Source of the DNA: Massilia pinisoli
Lineage (GTDB): Bacteria; Pseudomonadota; Gammaproteobacteria; Burkholderiales; Burkholderiaceae_D
DNA: 64,000 bases
Reading direction: 5' to 3'
Assembly: GCF_024753285.1 (NCBI RefSeq)
Contig: NZ_JANUGW010000019.1
Location: 1-64,000, forward strand
In this document: in pieces, positions 15,139 to 25,007 of the stretch
Layout: each line of letters starts with the position of its first letter
Numbering within the stretch: position 1 is the stretch's first letter
The notes under the pieces: generated by a model
What the model was told of the DNA's origin: nothing
Database searches by the model: none
Seen by the model: only the letters and a program-made list of their open reading frames with translations
Translations under genes and position numbers: made by a program

Positions 15139-15148
15139 TATAACGAGT
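15135..15148 (-). promoter_or_regulatory. Operator half-site and TATAAT at the start of the GntR gene
   Basis: The minus strand reads ACTCGTTATAATGA. It carries the ACTCGTTAT arm of the operator at 14223-14238 and an exact TATAAT that overlaps the proposed ATG. This fits autoregulation. If TATAAT is the true -10, the translation start must lie further in (for example TTG at 15105) or the transcript would lack its start codon. Confidence 0.45.
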
Positions 15149-15174
15149 TCGCCGGCCACCCCGTCGATGACCCG

Positions 15175-15492
15175 TCAGGGAACGGGATCGGTCGGGTAGG
15201 CCGGCCGCTTGCGCAGCTTGCGCACGATGCCGTCGCGCCCCACCAGCAGCACCAGTTCCGTATGCCGGGCGCCCGCCGCCGGCGCCGTGTACAACCAGGC
15301 CTCCATGCCGGAATCGAATACGACCGTCTTCGTCGGACCGAACGCGGCCAGCAGCTCGGCGCGCGTCGTGCGGCCCGGCACGACGAGTGTATCGAACCGG
15401 GTTTCGGCCACGCTCGTGCCGGGCTCGGGCGCGCGCGTGGCGCAGCCGGCCAGCACGACTGCTACTGCCACCAGCAGGCGGCGGGCGTTCAC
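15175..15492 (-). CDS. Small lipoprotein of unknown function
   Basis: A 105-residue protein with a lipoprotein signal peptide (RRLLVAVAVVLAGC; lipobox LAGC near residue 16). It should therefore be lipid-anchored in the envelope. The rest has a short repeat-free alpha/beta sequence (TTRAELLAAFGPTKTVVFDSG, EAWLYTAPAAG), reminiscent of SmpA/OmlA-like small lipoproteins, though not firmly assignable. The start is a GTG whose last two bases overlap the stop of the preceding gene (GTGA). It ends the cassette 16888-15175. Confidence 0.72.
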   Translation of the reverse strand: MNARRLLVAVAVVLAGCATRAPEPGTSVAETRFDTLVVPGRTTRAELLAAFGPTKTVVFDSGMEAWLYTAPAAGARHTELVLLVGRDGIVRKLRKRPAYPTDPVP

Positions 15493-16328
15493 GGCGTGCT
15501 CTCCTGCGCCGGGGGCGCGTCGTCCATGTAGTCGACGGTGACGAGGGTGTCGTCGGGCCAGCCGCGGTCCCAGATCGGCGCGTAATACGTGCGGTCGAGC
15601 AGCACCTGGCAGTCGCAGAACGGCAGCATGTCGCGCGTCTGCTCGCCGCCCGCGTACAGGAAGCGGAAGGGCAGCACCTCGGTCCGGTCGCCCGCGTGCA
15701 ACGTGACGGAAAACAGCGGGCGCTCGGTAAAGTACAGGAAATTGCCGTCGGGGCTGTTGCACACCTGCTCGGGACTCGTGAGGGCGTTCGAGATCCAGCC
15801 GAACAGCGGCGAGCTGTTCGACACGAGCCCCGCCTCCATGCCGACCAGGCATTCGAGCCGCAGATCGCCCAGCCGGCGCGTGCCGGGCGGCAGGCCGGGT
15901 GTCGTCACTTGCGCGCGCCACGTCATGCTCGTCGTCTTGCGGTTGGCGACGACGGCAGCGTCTTCTTGCAGCGCCTGTTCATTGCGCGGCAAGACGAAGC
16001 TGTTGTCGGACGCCACGGCGACGGGCACGGTGATGTGGTCGCCGGCGACGCGCAACGTGATGCCATGCATGTCGACGGTCGGCGCACGGGGCAGCAGGCG
16101 GAAGCGCAAGGTGGCCTGCGGTGCCAGCCCGTGCTCGCGCTGGAAGCGTTCCATGCCGCGGATCATCTTGCGGTACGACTTGTCGACCGGGTCGCGCGTG
16201 TACGTGACGGTGACGGTCTGGATGCCCTGGTCCGCCTGCGCCGTGGCCTGCCCGAGCGCGGCGCCCGGCAGCGGGGCGGCCAGCAGCGCAGGCAAAACGA
16301 CCGGCAGGACGATCCGGCGCATGGTCAC
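15489..16328 (-). CDS. Exported protein of unknown function
   Basis: A protein of 279 residues (277 if the ATG at 16322 is used) with a signal peptide ending near GAALGQA. No family was recognised. The middle contains a beta-rich region, a Cys-rich stretch (FCDCQVLLDRTYYAP near residue 240) and no further membrane segment. The possible GTG at 16328 overlaps the stop of the DUF882 gene, and its own stop overlaps the lipoprotein start, so the three genes form one translationally coupled unit. That arrangement suggests joint action in the periplasm. Confidence 0.7.
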   Translation of the reverse strand: MTMRRIVLPVVLPALLAAPLPGAALGQATAQADQGIQTVTVTYTRDPVDKSYRKMIRGMERFQREHGLAPQATLRFRLLPRAPTVDMHGITLRVAGDHITVPVAVASDNSFVLPRNEQALQEDAAVVANRKTTSMTWRAQVTTPGLPPGTRRLGDLRLECLVGMEAGLVSNSSPLFGWISNALTSPEQVCNSPDGNFLYFTERPLFSVTLHAGDRTEVLPFRFLYAGGEQTRDMLPFCDCQVLLDRTYYAPIWDRGWPDDTLVTVDYMDDAPPAQESTP

Positions 16329-16888
16329 CAGTGGCGCACGCGCCCGACGTCCATGTGCACGAACTGCGAGTCCGGGTAATAGCCGACCCCGCCCGCCTGC
16401 TGGGCCAGCGCGATCTTGTGCAGCTTGGCCAGGTCTTCGCCGGGAATGCGCACGTCGATGGCCTTGCCCTCCATGTGCAGGCTGTGCTTCGCGACACCGT
16501 TCGTGTTTTCGTGCAGCATCGCGTTCGTTTCCGGCGAGCGATAACCCGAGATCACGTGCATGGTCGGATGGCTGCCGTACTGGGCGCTGACGCGGTCCAG
16601 CAGCAGCAGGAGCTTCGGATCGATGGACGAGATCTTGTTGTTGCGGTGGTCGCGCAGCAGTTTATTAATGTCCTGCAAGGCTTCGGGGATGAACTCGCCT
16701 TCGGCCCAGAAAATGGTCCGCAGGCTTTCGCCCGTGTGCGTGTTGTACAGGCGCACGATGCGCTCGTTGGGCGCCACCGGCGTGACGGGTGCATCGGGCA
16801 AGGTCTTGGCGCTGGTCCGGATGGCGGGCGCACCGAGCACCGATGCGAGGACGGCCGAGCTTTTGAGGAAGGAGCGTCGTTGATTCAT
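16325..16888 (-). CDS. DUF882 / YcbK-like M15-fold peptidase, Tat-exported
   Basis: A 187-residue protein with an N-terminal Tat-type signal (RRSFLKSSAVLASVLGAP) and a DUF882 domain of the M15 zinc-peptidase fold: SGYRSPETNAML, AKHSLHMEGKAIDVRI and FVHMDVGRVRHW supply the His/Asp/His zinc ligands expected of D-Ala-D-Ala or L,D-carboxypeptidase-like enzymes. It probably trims peptidoglycan peptides in the periplasm. The ATG at 16888 places the twin Arg at residues 4-5; upstream frame extension is not needed. It is first of a three-gene overlapping unit and diverges from the M16 protease gene. Confidence 0.85.
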   Translation of the reverse strand: MNQRRSFLKSSAVLASVLGAPAIRTSAKTLPDAPVTPVAPNERIVRLYNTHTGESLRTIFWAEGEFIPEALQDINKLLRDHRNNKISSIDPKLLLLLDRVSAQYGSHPTMHVISGYRSPETNAMLHENTNGVAKHSLHMEGKAIDVRIPGEDLAKLHKIALAQQAGGVGYYPDSQFVHMDVGRVRHW

Positions 16889-17050
16889 GAGCGTTTCCTT
16901 GCTGTTTGCCAGTCTCCATGATACGCCTCGCTCACCGTTCATGCAGCGGACAGGAGGCTTCCCGTCTGTCAGCCAAGGATGACAACACGGGGAAACATTG
17001 GCTTACAATGGCTTTCATTGCCCCTTTTGCAATGTTGCCAGGAGAGCCGC

Positions 17051-19846
17051 ATGCGTGTGTCCCACCGTCTGACCTTCGGATTGTGCAGTGTCCTGTTGTC
17101 CTCGCTGGCTGCCGCGGCGCCCGCGCCCGCGCCCGCGCGCGACGCCGCCGTCGCCATCCCCATCCCCGACGTTCCCTACACGACGTTCACGCTGAAAAAC
17201 GGCCTGACCGTGATCGTGCACGAGGACCACAAATCGCCCGTCGTCGCGATCAACACGTGGTACCACGTCGGCTCGAAGAACGAAAAACCCGGCAAGACGG
17301 GTTTCGCGCACCTGTTCGAGCACCTGATGTTTTCCGGCAGCGCCAACTTCGACAAGACCTTCCTGTCGGCATTGGAGGGCGTCGGCGCCACCGACCTGAA
17401 CGGAACGACGAACAAGGACCGCACGAATTACTTCGAGACGGTGCCCACGTCGATGGTCGACTATGCGCTGTTCGCCGAGAGCGACCGCATGGGGCACCTG
17501 CTGGGCGTGCTCGACCAGAAGAAGCTCGACCTGCAGCGCGGCGTCGTGCAGAACGAGAAGCGCCAGCGCGAGAACCAGCCCTACGGCATCGTCGAGCAGA
17601 TCGTCACGGAGAACACGTGGCCCGCGAACCACCCGTATTCGTGGACCGTGATCGGTTCCATGACCGACCTCGACGCCGCGTCGATGACGGACGTCACCGA
17701 CTGGTTCAAGGGTCATTACGGCCCGAACAACGTCGTGCTCGTGCTCGCGGGCGACATCACGCCGCAGCAGGCGCGTGAGAAGGTGGAGAAATACTACGGC
17801 GACATCCCGCCGGGCCCGCCGCAAGCGCACCAGGAGGCGTGGATCGCGAAGCGCAGCGGCACCCATCGCGGCAAGGTCCAGGACCGCGTGCCGCAGGCCC
17901 GCATCTACCGGTCGTGGAACGTGCCCGGCGCCGACACGCCGGAAGAAGCGCTGCTCGACCTCGCGGCGCAGGTGCTGGGCGGCGGCAAGACGTCGCGCCT
18001 GTACCAGCGCCTCGTCGTGAAGGAGCAACTGGCCACGGCCGCGTCGGCCGGCGACGATTCGAACGAGATCGCCGGCCAGTTCGGCATCAACCTGACCGCG
18101 AAGCCCGGCGCGCCCGCGACCGACGTGGCCCGGATGGAAGCGCTGGCCGACGAGGAATTGCGCGCGCTGCTGAAGGCCGGCCCTACGGCGGCCGAACTGC
18201 GCCTCGCGCAGACGACGATCCTGGCGCAGTTCGCGCGCGCCGTCGAGCGCGTGGGCGGCTTCGGCGGCAAGAGCGACCTGCTGGCCCGCTGCGCCACGTT
18301 CACGGGTAACCCGGACTGCTACAAGACCTATCTGCAGCGCATCAAGGCCGCGACGCCGGCCGCCGTGCGCCAGGCGATGAACGACTGGCTGGCCAACGGC
18401 GACTACGTGCTGGAAGTCGATCCGTTCCCCACCGGCCTCGCCGCGACGCCGTCCACGGTGGACCGCAGCAAGGGCGCGCCGACCGGTCACCCGGAAGCGC
18501 TGCGCCTGCCGCCGATGCAGAAGGCCACGCTGTCCAACGGCATGAAGGTCGTGCTGGCCGAACGCCACGGCGCGCCCGTCATCAATCTGTCGATGCTGCT
18601 GGGCGGCGGGTTCGCGTCCGACTCGCAGGCGCTGCCGGGCCTTGCGAGCCTCACCTTGCGCATGCTGGAAGAGGGCACGGGGGCACCGGGCAGGACGCGC
18701 AGCGCGCTGGAGATCAGCCGCGAGCTGGAAGGCCTCGGTGCGTCGTTCGGCACGACGATCAACCTGGACGGCGCCTTCGTCAACATGAACGTCCTCAAGC
18801 CGACATTGGCGCAGGCGCTCGGCCTGTACGCGGATCTCGCGCGACACCCCTCGTTCCCGCAGGCCGACTTCGAGCGTGTGCGCAAGACGCGCCTGGCCGC
18901 CATCCAGCGCGAGCAGACGGTGCCGCGCCTGATGGCATTGCGCGTGCTGCCGCCGCTGATGTACGGCGCCGGCCATCCGTACTCGCTGCCGCTGACCGGC
19001 ACGGGCACGATCGATGCCGTCGCGCGCATGCGCCGCGCCGATCTCGTCGCTTACCACGACCAATGGTTCAAGCCGAACAACGCCACCTTGCTCGTCGTCG
19101 GCGACACCACGCTGGCCGAACTGACGCCGCTGCTGGAACGCGCGTTCGGCGCCTGGAAGGCCGGCGCCGTGCCCGCGCACGACATCGCCAAGGTCGACCA
19201 GCCGGCCGGCACGACGATCTACCTGATCGACCGGCCGGGCGCGCTGCAGAGCGACATCGTCGGCGCCCAGCTGGCACCGCCGCGCAACACGCCGGACACG
19301 ATCGCGCTGAACCTGCTGAACGACGTGTTCGGCGGCACGTTCAGCTCGCGCCTGAACATGGACCTGCGCGAAGACAAGCACTGGTCGTACGGCGTCGGCA
19401 CGTCGCTGGTGGCGGCGCGCGGCCAGCGCATCCTGTACAGCGATTCGCCGGTGCAGACGGACAAGACGGCCGACGCGTTGCGCGAACTGGCGCGCGAGTA
19501 CGCCGAGCTGGGCAGCGCACGTCCCGTCACGCCGCGCGAGCTGCAGGACGCGCAGGCCAACGAGACCTTGGGCCTGCCGGGTTCGTTCGAGACGGTCGGC
19601 CAGCTCAGCAATGCGTACTCGACCATCCTGCAATACGGCCTGCCCGAGGATTACTACAACACATACACGGCGGCCGCGCTCGCGCTGACACCGGCGCAGC
19701 TGAACGCGCTGGCCGCGCGCGTCGTGCTGCCGCGCCAGCCCGTGTGGATCGTCGTCGGCGACATGAGCAAGATCGAGGCACCGATCCGCGCGCTGAACCT
19801 CGGCACCGTGCGCCGCATCGACGTCGACGGCAAGCCGCTGCCGTGA
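17051..19846 (+). CDS. Periplasmic M16-family (pitrilysin/insulinase) zinc protease
   Basis: A 931-residue protein with a signal peptide (ending near residue 22, LAAAAPA) and two tandem M16 halves. The inverted zinc motif HLFEH is at residues 87-91 (GFAHLFEHLMF), with the downstream Glu in the NEKRQREN stretch. The second, inactive half begins near residue 490 (LSNGMKVVLAERHGAP) and lacks the motif, as normal for this family. It probably degrades small peptides or processes exported proteins in the periplasm. The start at 17051 follows AGGAGAG; an in-frame ATG 24 codons upstream would bury the signal peptide. Convergent with the M1 peptidase gene. Confidence 0.93.
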   Translation: MRVSHRLTFGLCSVLLSSLAAAAPAPAPARDAAVAIPIPDVPYTTFTLKNGLTVIVHEDHKSPVVAINTWYHVGSKNEKPGKTGFAHLFEHLMFSGSANFDKTFLSALEGVGATDLNGTTNKDRTNYFETVPTSMVDYALFAESDRMGHLLGVLDQKKLDLQRGVVQNEKRQRENQPYGIVEQIVTENTWPANHPYSWTVIGSMTDLDAASMTDVTDWFKGHYGPNNVVLVLAGDITPQQAREKVEKYYGDIPPGPPQAHQEAWIAKRSGTHRGKVQDRVPQARIYRSWNVPGADTPEEALLDLAAQVLGGGKTSRLYQRLVVKEQLATAASAGDDSNEIAGQFGINLTAKPGAPATDVARMEALADEELRALLKAGPTAAELRLAQTTILAQFARAVERVGGFGGKSDLLARCATFTGNPDCYKTYLQRIKAATPAAVRQAMNDWLANGDYVLEVDPFPTGLAATPSTVDRSKGAPTGHPEALRLPPMQKATLSNGMKVVLAERHGAPVINLSMLLGGGFASDSQALPGLASLTLRMLEEGTGAPGRTRSALEISRELEGLGASFGTTINLDGAFVNMNVLKPTLAQALGLYADLARHPSFPQADFERVRKTRLAAIQREQTVPRLMALRVLPPLMYGAGHPYSLPLTGTGTIDAVARMRRADLVAYHDQWFKPNNATLLVVGDTTLAELTPLLERAFGAWKAGAVPAHDIAKVDQPAGTTIYLIDRPGALQSDIVGAQLAPPRNTPDTIALNLLNDVFGGTFSSRLNMDLREDKHWSYGVGTSLVAARGQRILYSDSPVQTDKTADALRELAREYAELGSARPVTPRELQDAQANETLGLPGSFETVGQLSNAYSTILQYGLPEDYYNTYTAAALALTPAQLNALAARVVLPRQPVWIVVGDMSKIEAPIRALNLGTVRRIDVDGKPLP

Positions 19847-19850
19847 CGGG

Positions 19851-21554
19851 CTAGGCGCCCGGCTTCGCCTTCTGGCTGTCCTGGTAGCGCTGGAACGCCT
19901 CGAAGCGTTCCTCGCGGCGCAGGATCTTCGAATGCGGGTCGAGCGTGTAAGTCGCGCCGACCGGCAGGGCGATGCTGCCGCGGCCATCCGTCATCGGCAC
20001 GGTGACGATGCGCTCGCCCACGCGCACCTCGACCGGCATCGGGAACGGCGTCCTGCCGGCCGTCGTCCACGCCAGCTCGAGCGTGTCGCCATGGCGCACG
20101 GCCGAGAGTTCGGGCAGCGCGGCCTGGTACATATATGCCTGGAAGAACCAGCCGAGGTCGCGTCCGCTCGCACGTTCGGCGAGGCGGATGAAGTCCGGCG
20201 TCGTCGCATAGCGCGGTGCGAAGTTGCCGGGGCGCGGGTCTTGAGTACCGTACACGAGTTCGCGCACGGCGCGGAAGAATGCCGCGTCGCCGATCAGGCC
20301 GCGCAGGGTGTGCAGCACGAGCGAACCTTTCGTGTAGATGTCGCCGCCGGGGCCGCCCCGCTTGGTGTCGTAGACGTCTTCCTCGCGCTTGTGCTTGCCG
20401 GAGACGAGCGGCGCCTTGTTACGGATGGCTGCCCGCTGCTGCATCAGCGCGGCGAAGTATTCCTGGTCGCCGTGCAGGTATTGCATGTACAGCGGTTGCA
20501 TGTAGGAGCCGAGGCCCTCGTGCAGCCACATGTCGTCCCAGTCCGCGTTGGTGAGCTGGTTGCCGAACCATTCGTGCGCGAACTCGTGCTGCAGCAGGTC
20601 GTCGTAGCCGTACGCGGTCTTTGCGTACTTGTTGCCGTAGGCGTTGATGGTCTGGTGTTCCATGCCCTTGTGCGGAGTTTCGACGACGCCCATCTTCTCG
20701 TCACCGAACGGGTACGGGCCGATCGTCGCTTCGAAGAAATCGAGCATCTGCGGGAATTCCGAGAACAGGTCCTGCGCCTGCGCCTTGTTCTGCGGCAGGT
20801 ACCACAGCCGCAGCGGGATGACGTTGCCGTAGCGGCTGCGGTACTCGCCGGACAGCACCTCGTACGGCCCCACGTTGACGGCGATGCCGTAGGTGCTGGG
20901 GTGCTTCGCGCGCCAGTGCCACGTGCGCCAGCCGTTCGCTTCCGTCATCCCGAGCGCCACGCCGTTGCCCGCGGCGACCAGGGGCGCCGGCACGGTGATG
21001 TGTTCGTCGACGACGGCCGGCTTGCCCATCGGGTGGTCGATGCAGGGCCAGAACAGGTCGCAGCCTTCGCCCTCGACGGCGCTGGCGACCCACGGCCGGC
21101 CATCGGGCGTGCGCGCCCACACGAAGCCGCCGTCCCACGGTGCCCGCTTCGCCACGTGCGGCTCGCCGTGGTAGGTGACGCGGATCGTGGTGTGCCGGCC
21201 AGGCGTCAGCGGCTGCGGCAGGTCGATGGTCAGCTTGCCGTCCGGATTGCGCCACGCGCTTGCGGCCAGCGGCCGGCCGTCGACGGCGACCGCGTCGATG
21301 GGCAGGTTGCGGTCGAGGTCCAGGTCGATATGGTCCAGCGCCGCGCGCGTGCCGAACGTGAGCAGGGCGTCGCCCGCGAGGCTGCGGCTGTCCGGATCGA
21401 TGCGCAGGGTGAGGTCCGCATGCTCGAACACGAGTTCCTGCTGGCCCGGGCTGCGCTGGACGCCCGAGTTGACGGTGTAGTCGGTGAGGGCGGGCTGGCG
21501 GCTGGCGCAGCCCGCCAGCACGGTGCACACGGCGGCGATGGCGAGTCTTTGCAT
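19851..21554 (-). CDS. M1-family zinc aminopeptidase, lipoprotein
   Basis: A 567-residue enzyme with lipobox LAGC (Cys16), so membrane-anchored in the envelope. The N-terminal beta domain (residues about 35-230) is followed by the thermolysin-like domain. GMEHQ at 297-301 replaces the usual GAMEN exopeptidase loop, the zinc site HEFAH is at 323-327 and the third ligand Glu346 falls 18 residues later (WLHEG). The C-terminal helical domain of longer M1 enzymes is short. It would remove N-terminal residues from peptides in the periplasm or on the surface. Its stop lies 4 bases from that of the M16 protease gene, tail to tail. Confidence 0.92.
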   Translation of the reverse strand: MQRLAIAAVCTVLAGCASRQPALTDYTVNSGVQRSPGQQELVFEHADLTLRIDPDSRSLAGDALLTFGTRAALDHIDLDLDRNLPIDAVAVDGRPLAASAWRNPDGKLTIDLPQPLTPGRHTTIRVTYHGEPHVAKRAPWDGGFVWARTPDGRPWVASAVEGEGCDLFWPCIDHPMGKPAVVDEHITVPAPLVAAGNGVALGMTEANGWRTWHWRAKHPSTYGIAVNVGPYEVLSGEYRSRYGNVIPLRLWYLPQNKAQAQDLFSEFPQMLDFFEATIGPYPFGDEKMGVVETPHKGMEHQTINAYGNKYAKTAYGYDDLLQHEFAHEWFGNQLTNADWDDMWLHEGLGSYMQPLYMQYLHGDQEYFAALMQQRAAIRNKAPLVSGKHKREEDVYDTKRGGPGGDIYTKGSLVLHTLRGLIGDAAFFRAVRELVYGTQDPRPGNFAPRYATTPDFIRLAERASGRDLGWFFQAYMYQAALPELSAVRHGDTLELAWTTAGRTPFPMPVEVRVGERIVTVPMTDGRGSIALPVGATYTLDPHSKILRREERFEAFQRYQDSQKAKPGA

Positions 21555-21632
21555 GCAGGGAATTTAGCACAGCGGAACGGGGCGCCACGCAAATCGCGGC
21601 TGGTGAATACTGCCCGGCGAGGAGGATCACGT

Positions 21633-22223
21633 ATGAGCGACCTGGACATCGACATCGGCCGCACCGCCCTGGTGCTGATCGATTTGCAGAACAGTAATGT
21701 GAAACGCGACTTGGCGCCGTACACGGCCGAGCAGGTGGTGGGCAATTGCGTGCTGCTGGCGAGTGAGATGCGCGACCGCGGCGGGATGGTGATCTTCGTG
21801 CGCGTGCTCGCCGACCAGCTGCAGCTGCCGCCGGCCGACGCGCCGCTACGTAAGCCGGGCACGCCCGCGCCGCCGCCGGACGCGTCGCACCTGGCCCCGG
21901 AAGCGCAGGTGCAGGCGACCGACATCGTCGTCACGAAGCGCCAGTGGGGCGCGTTCTACGGCACGGAACTCGACCAGCTGCTGCGCCGGCGCAACATCAA
22001 GACGATCGTCCTCGGCGGCATCGCGACGAACTTCGGCGTCGAGTCGACGGCGCGCGCCGCGTTCGACCGCGGCTACGGCGTCGTGTTCGTCGAGGATGCG
22101 ATGAGCAGCATGTCGGCCGAGATGCACAAGTTCGCCTGCGAGCACACCTTCCGCGTCATGGGCAAGGTGCGCTCGACGCGGCACGTGATCGACGCGCTGC
22201 AGGCGGGCACGGGCGACGCCTGA
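21633..22223 (+). CDS. Isochorismatase-family cysteine hydrolase
   Basis: A 196-residue hydrolase: TALVLIDLQNSNVK gives the catalytic Asp, VTKRQWGAFYGTELDQLL the Lys, and GIATNFGVESTARAA occupies the nucleophile loop. The usual catalytic Cys in the sequence G-x-x-T-x-x-C-V is replaced here (ATNFGVES), so it may be inactive as a classical hydrolase or use another residue. The start at 21633 has a strong GGAGGA site. It is divergent from the M1 peptidase gene. Substrate unknown. Confidence 0.87.
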   Translation: MSDLDIDIGRTALVLIDLQNSNVKRDLAPYTAEQVVGNCVLLASEMRDRGGMVIFVRVLADQLQLPPADAPLRKPGTPAPPPDASHLAPEAQVQATDIVVTKRQWGAFYGTELDQLLRRRNIKTIVLGGIATNFGVESTARAAFDRGYGVVFVEDAMSSMSAEMHKFACEHTFRVMGKVRSTRHVIDALQAGTGDA

Positions 22224-22233
22224 GCGCGTTGGC

Positions 22234-22512
22234 TTACTTGCGCGGTGCGGGTGCGGGAGCCGGCTGCTGGCTGTTGGCCTGCGCCTGGGCGTTGGCCTGG
22301 GCCTGCGCTTCGCGCTGCTGGCGTTCCTGCTTCTTCGCCATGTGGTGGCCGATGGCGCAGCCGGCGGCGGCACCGAGCAGGCCGTGCTTGCCCGCCACGT
22401 GGCCGCCCACGCCGCCGACGATGGCGCCTTTCGCGCAGCTGGGTTTGGCGTAAGCGGCGCCCGTCGAGGCGAGCGAGAGCATCAGGGTGGCGGCGATCAG
22501 TCGAGTCTTCAT
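22234..22512 (-). CDS. Small exported Gly-rich protein with Gln/Ala tail
   Basis: A 92-residue protein with a signal peptide ending STGAAYA. It then has a glycine-zipper-like stretch (GAIVGGVGGHVAGKHG followed by LLGAAAGCAIGHHMAKK) and a low-complexity Gln/Ala/Pro tail. Glycine zippers insert in or associate with membranes; small proteins of this kind are common in Oxalobacteraceae envelopes. The start at 22512 follows GGAGG; an ATG four codons upstream is less likely. Its function is unknown. It is convergent with the cysteine hydrolase gene. Confidence 0.72.
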   Translation of the reverse strand: MKTRLIAATLMLSLASTGAAYAKPSCAKGAIVGGVGGHVAGKHGLLGAAAGCAIGHHMAKKQERQQREAQAQANAQAQANSQQPAPAPAPRK

Positions 22513-22632
22513 GGTGTCCTCCAAGTAAGTAGGCTAACAACGGCTCAATGCCGTGCATGGATGACAGCCTAGACGCCGCGGCGCCGGTTGAATGTTCGCC
22601 AGATCACCGTTGCGGCCAACGGTAATGTCTGT

Positions 22633-23631
<999 letters not shown>

Positions 23632-23756
23632 CCGGCGATGATACGCCGATCGCTTTTTTCGCGTACGACGTGCCGTTTTCGCAAGCTTGACCCCGCTTGA
23701 AGGGCTGCCTATGATGGCCGGTCGATCAATGTCGCTCCGGCATCATTTATTTCGCC

Positions 23757-24986
23757 ATGCGTATTTACCTGCCTCGTCCGTCATTGCCTGTCTGGCTGGC
23801 CGTCGCGTGCATCGCCGCGCTCGCCGCCGGCTGCACGGCGCCCGCCCACGTGCCGCGTGCACCCGCGCGCGTGGTGCCCCAGCTCGACGTCAGCCGCTTC
23901 CCGCAGATCGACGCCGCCGTCAAAGCCGCGATCGCCGCGCACAAGCTGCCGGGCGCCGTCTTCCACCTGGAGCATGGCGACGCGTTTTACGAGCGGGCCT
24001 ACGGCAACGTCACGTACGAGACGGATGCGCAGGCCGTCACGGCATCCACCGTATTCGACGCGGCGTCGCTGACGAAGGTGCTGGCCACGGCGCCGTCCGT
24101 GCTGATGCTGGTGGAGCAGGGCCGCATCGGCCTGGACGACAAGCTCGTCAAGTACTTCCCCGACTGCGCGGGCGGCGGCAAGGAAACGATCACGATCCGC
24201 CAGCTGCTCACGCACAGCTCGGGCCTGCCGGCCGGGCTGCCGGCGAGTCCTGCCTGGCACGGCCGCGCGGCCGCGCACAAGCTCGCGTGCGACCAGGCCG
24301 TCACGCATGCGCCGGGCACGTTCTTCCGCTATTCCGACATCAATTACGTGCTGCTGGGCCAGATCGTCGAGCAGGTCACGGGCACGCCGCTGGACGATTA
24401 CGCGCAGACCCACATCTTCGCGCCGCTGCGCATGACGGCGACGGGCTATCTGCCGCTGCGCCGGATGGACGCGGCGGCGATCGCGCCAACGCAGGCGGGG
24501 CAGGCGGGCAGCCACGGTGCGCACGGCGACCTGGCGCCGGGCGAGATCCTGCGCGGCATCGTGCACGACCCCACGGTGCGCCGCATGGGCGGCGTGGCCG
24601 GTTCGGCCGGCGTGTTCACGACGGTGGGCGACGTCGCGCGCTACGCCCGGATGCTGCTCGCGGGCGGCATGCTGGACGGCGTGCGCATCCTCAGCCCGGA
24701 GAGCGTGCGCCTGCTGACGACGGTGCAATCGCCGCCAGGCCTCGCGCTGCGCGGCCTCGGCATGGACATCGATTCGCCGTACGCGAAGCGCCCGCGCGGC
24801 ACCGTGTTCCCGATCGGCAGCTACGGCCACACGGGCTTTACCGGTTGCGTGCTGTGGATCGACCCGGCGTCGCGCGCGTTCTACGTCTTCCTGTCGAACC
24901 GCGTCTATCCGGACGACAAGAGCAATGTGCTCGACCTGTACACGCGGCTGGGCACGCTGGCCGCGCTGGCGGCGGGGGACCGCTGA
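23757..24986 (+). CDS. Beta-lactamase-fold serine hydrolase, lipoprotein
   Basis: A 409-residue enzyme of the class C beta-lactamase / esterase family. Lipobox AAGC has Cys26, the catalytic SLTK is Ser104 to Lys107, the tyrosine motif YSDIN begins at residue 192, and the third box is HTG in YGHTGFTG. Many relatives are esterases or D-peptidases rather than antibiotic-degrading enzymes, so resistance should not be assumed. It is probably anchored in the envelope. Its stop is 21 bases from that of the convergent MocR gene. Confidence 0.92.
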   Translation: MRIYLPRPSLPVWLAVACIAALAAGCTAPAHVPRAPARVVPQLDVSRFPQIDAAVKAAIAAHKLPGAVFHLEHGDAFYERAYGNVTYETDAQAVTASTVFDAASLTKVLATAPSVLMLVEQGRIGLDDKLVKYFPDCAGGGKETITIRQLLTHSSGLPAGLPASPAWHGRAAAHKLACDQAVTHAPGTFFRYSDINYVLLGQIVEQVTGTPLDDYAQTHIFAPLRMTATGYLPLRRMDAAAIAPTQAGQAGSHGAHGDLAPGEILRGIVHDPTVRRMGGVAGSAGVFTTVGDVARYARMLLAGGMLDGVRILSPESVRLLTTVQSPPGLALRGLGMDIDSPYAKRPRGTVFPIGSYGHTGFTGCVLWIDPASRAFYVFLSNRVYPDDKSNVLDLYTRLGTLAALAAGDR

Positions 24987-25007
24987 GATCGGTCGCGCAG
25001 CCGATAT

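Noticed and set aside
23757..24986. Antibiotic-resistance beta-lactamase
   Set aside because: The SxxK/Y/HTG pattern is shared by many esterases and peptidases. The protein is a lipoprotein of the generic serine-hydrolase group with no resistance-gene context.
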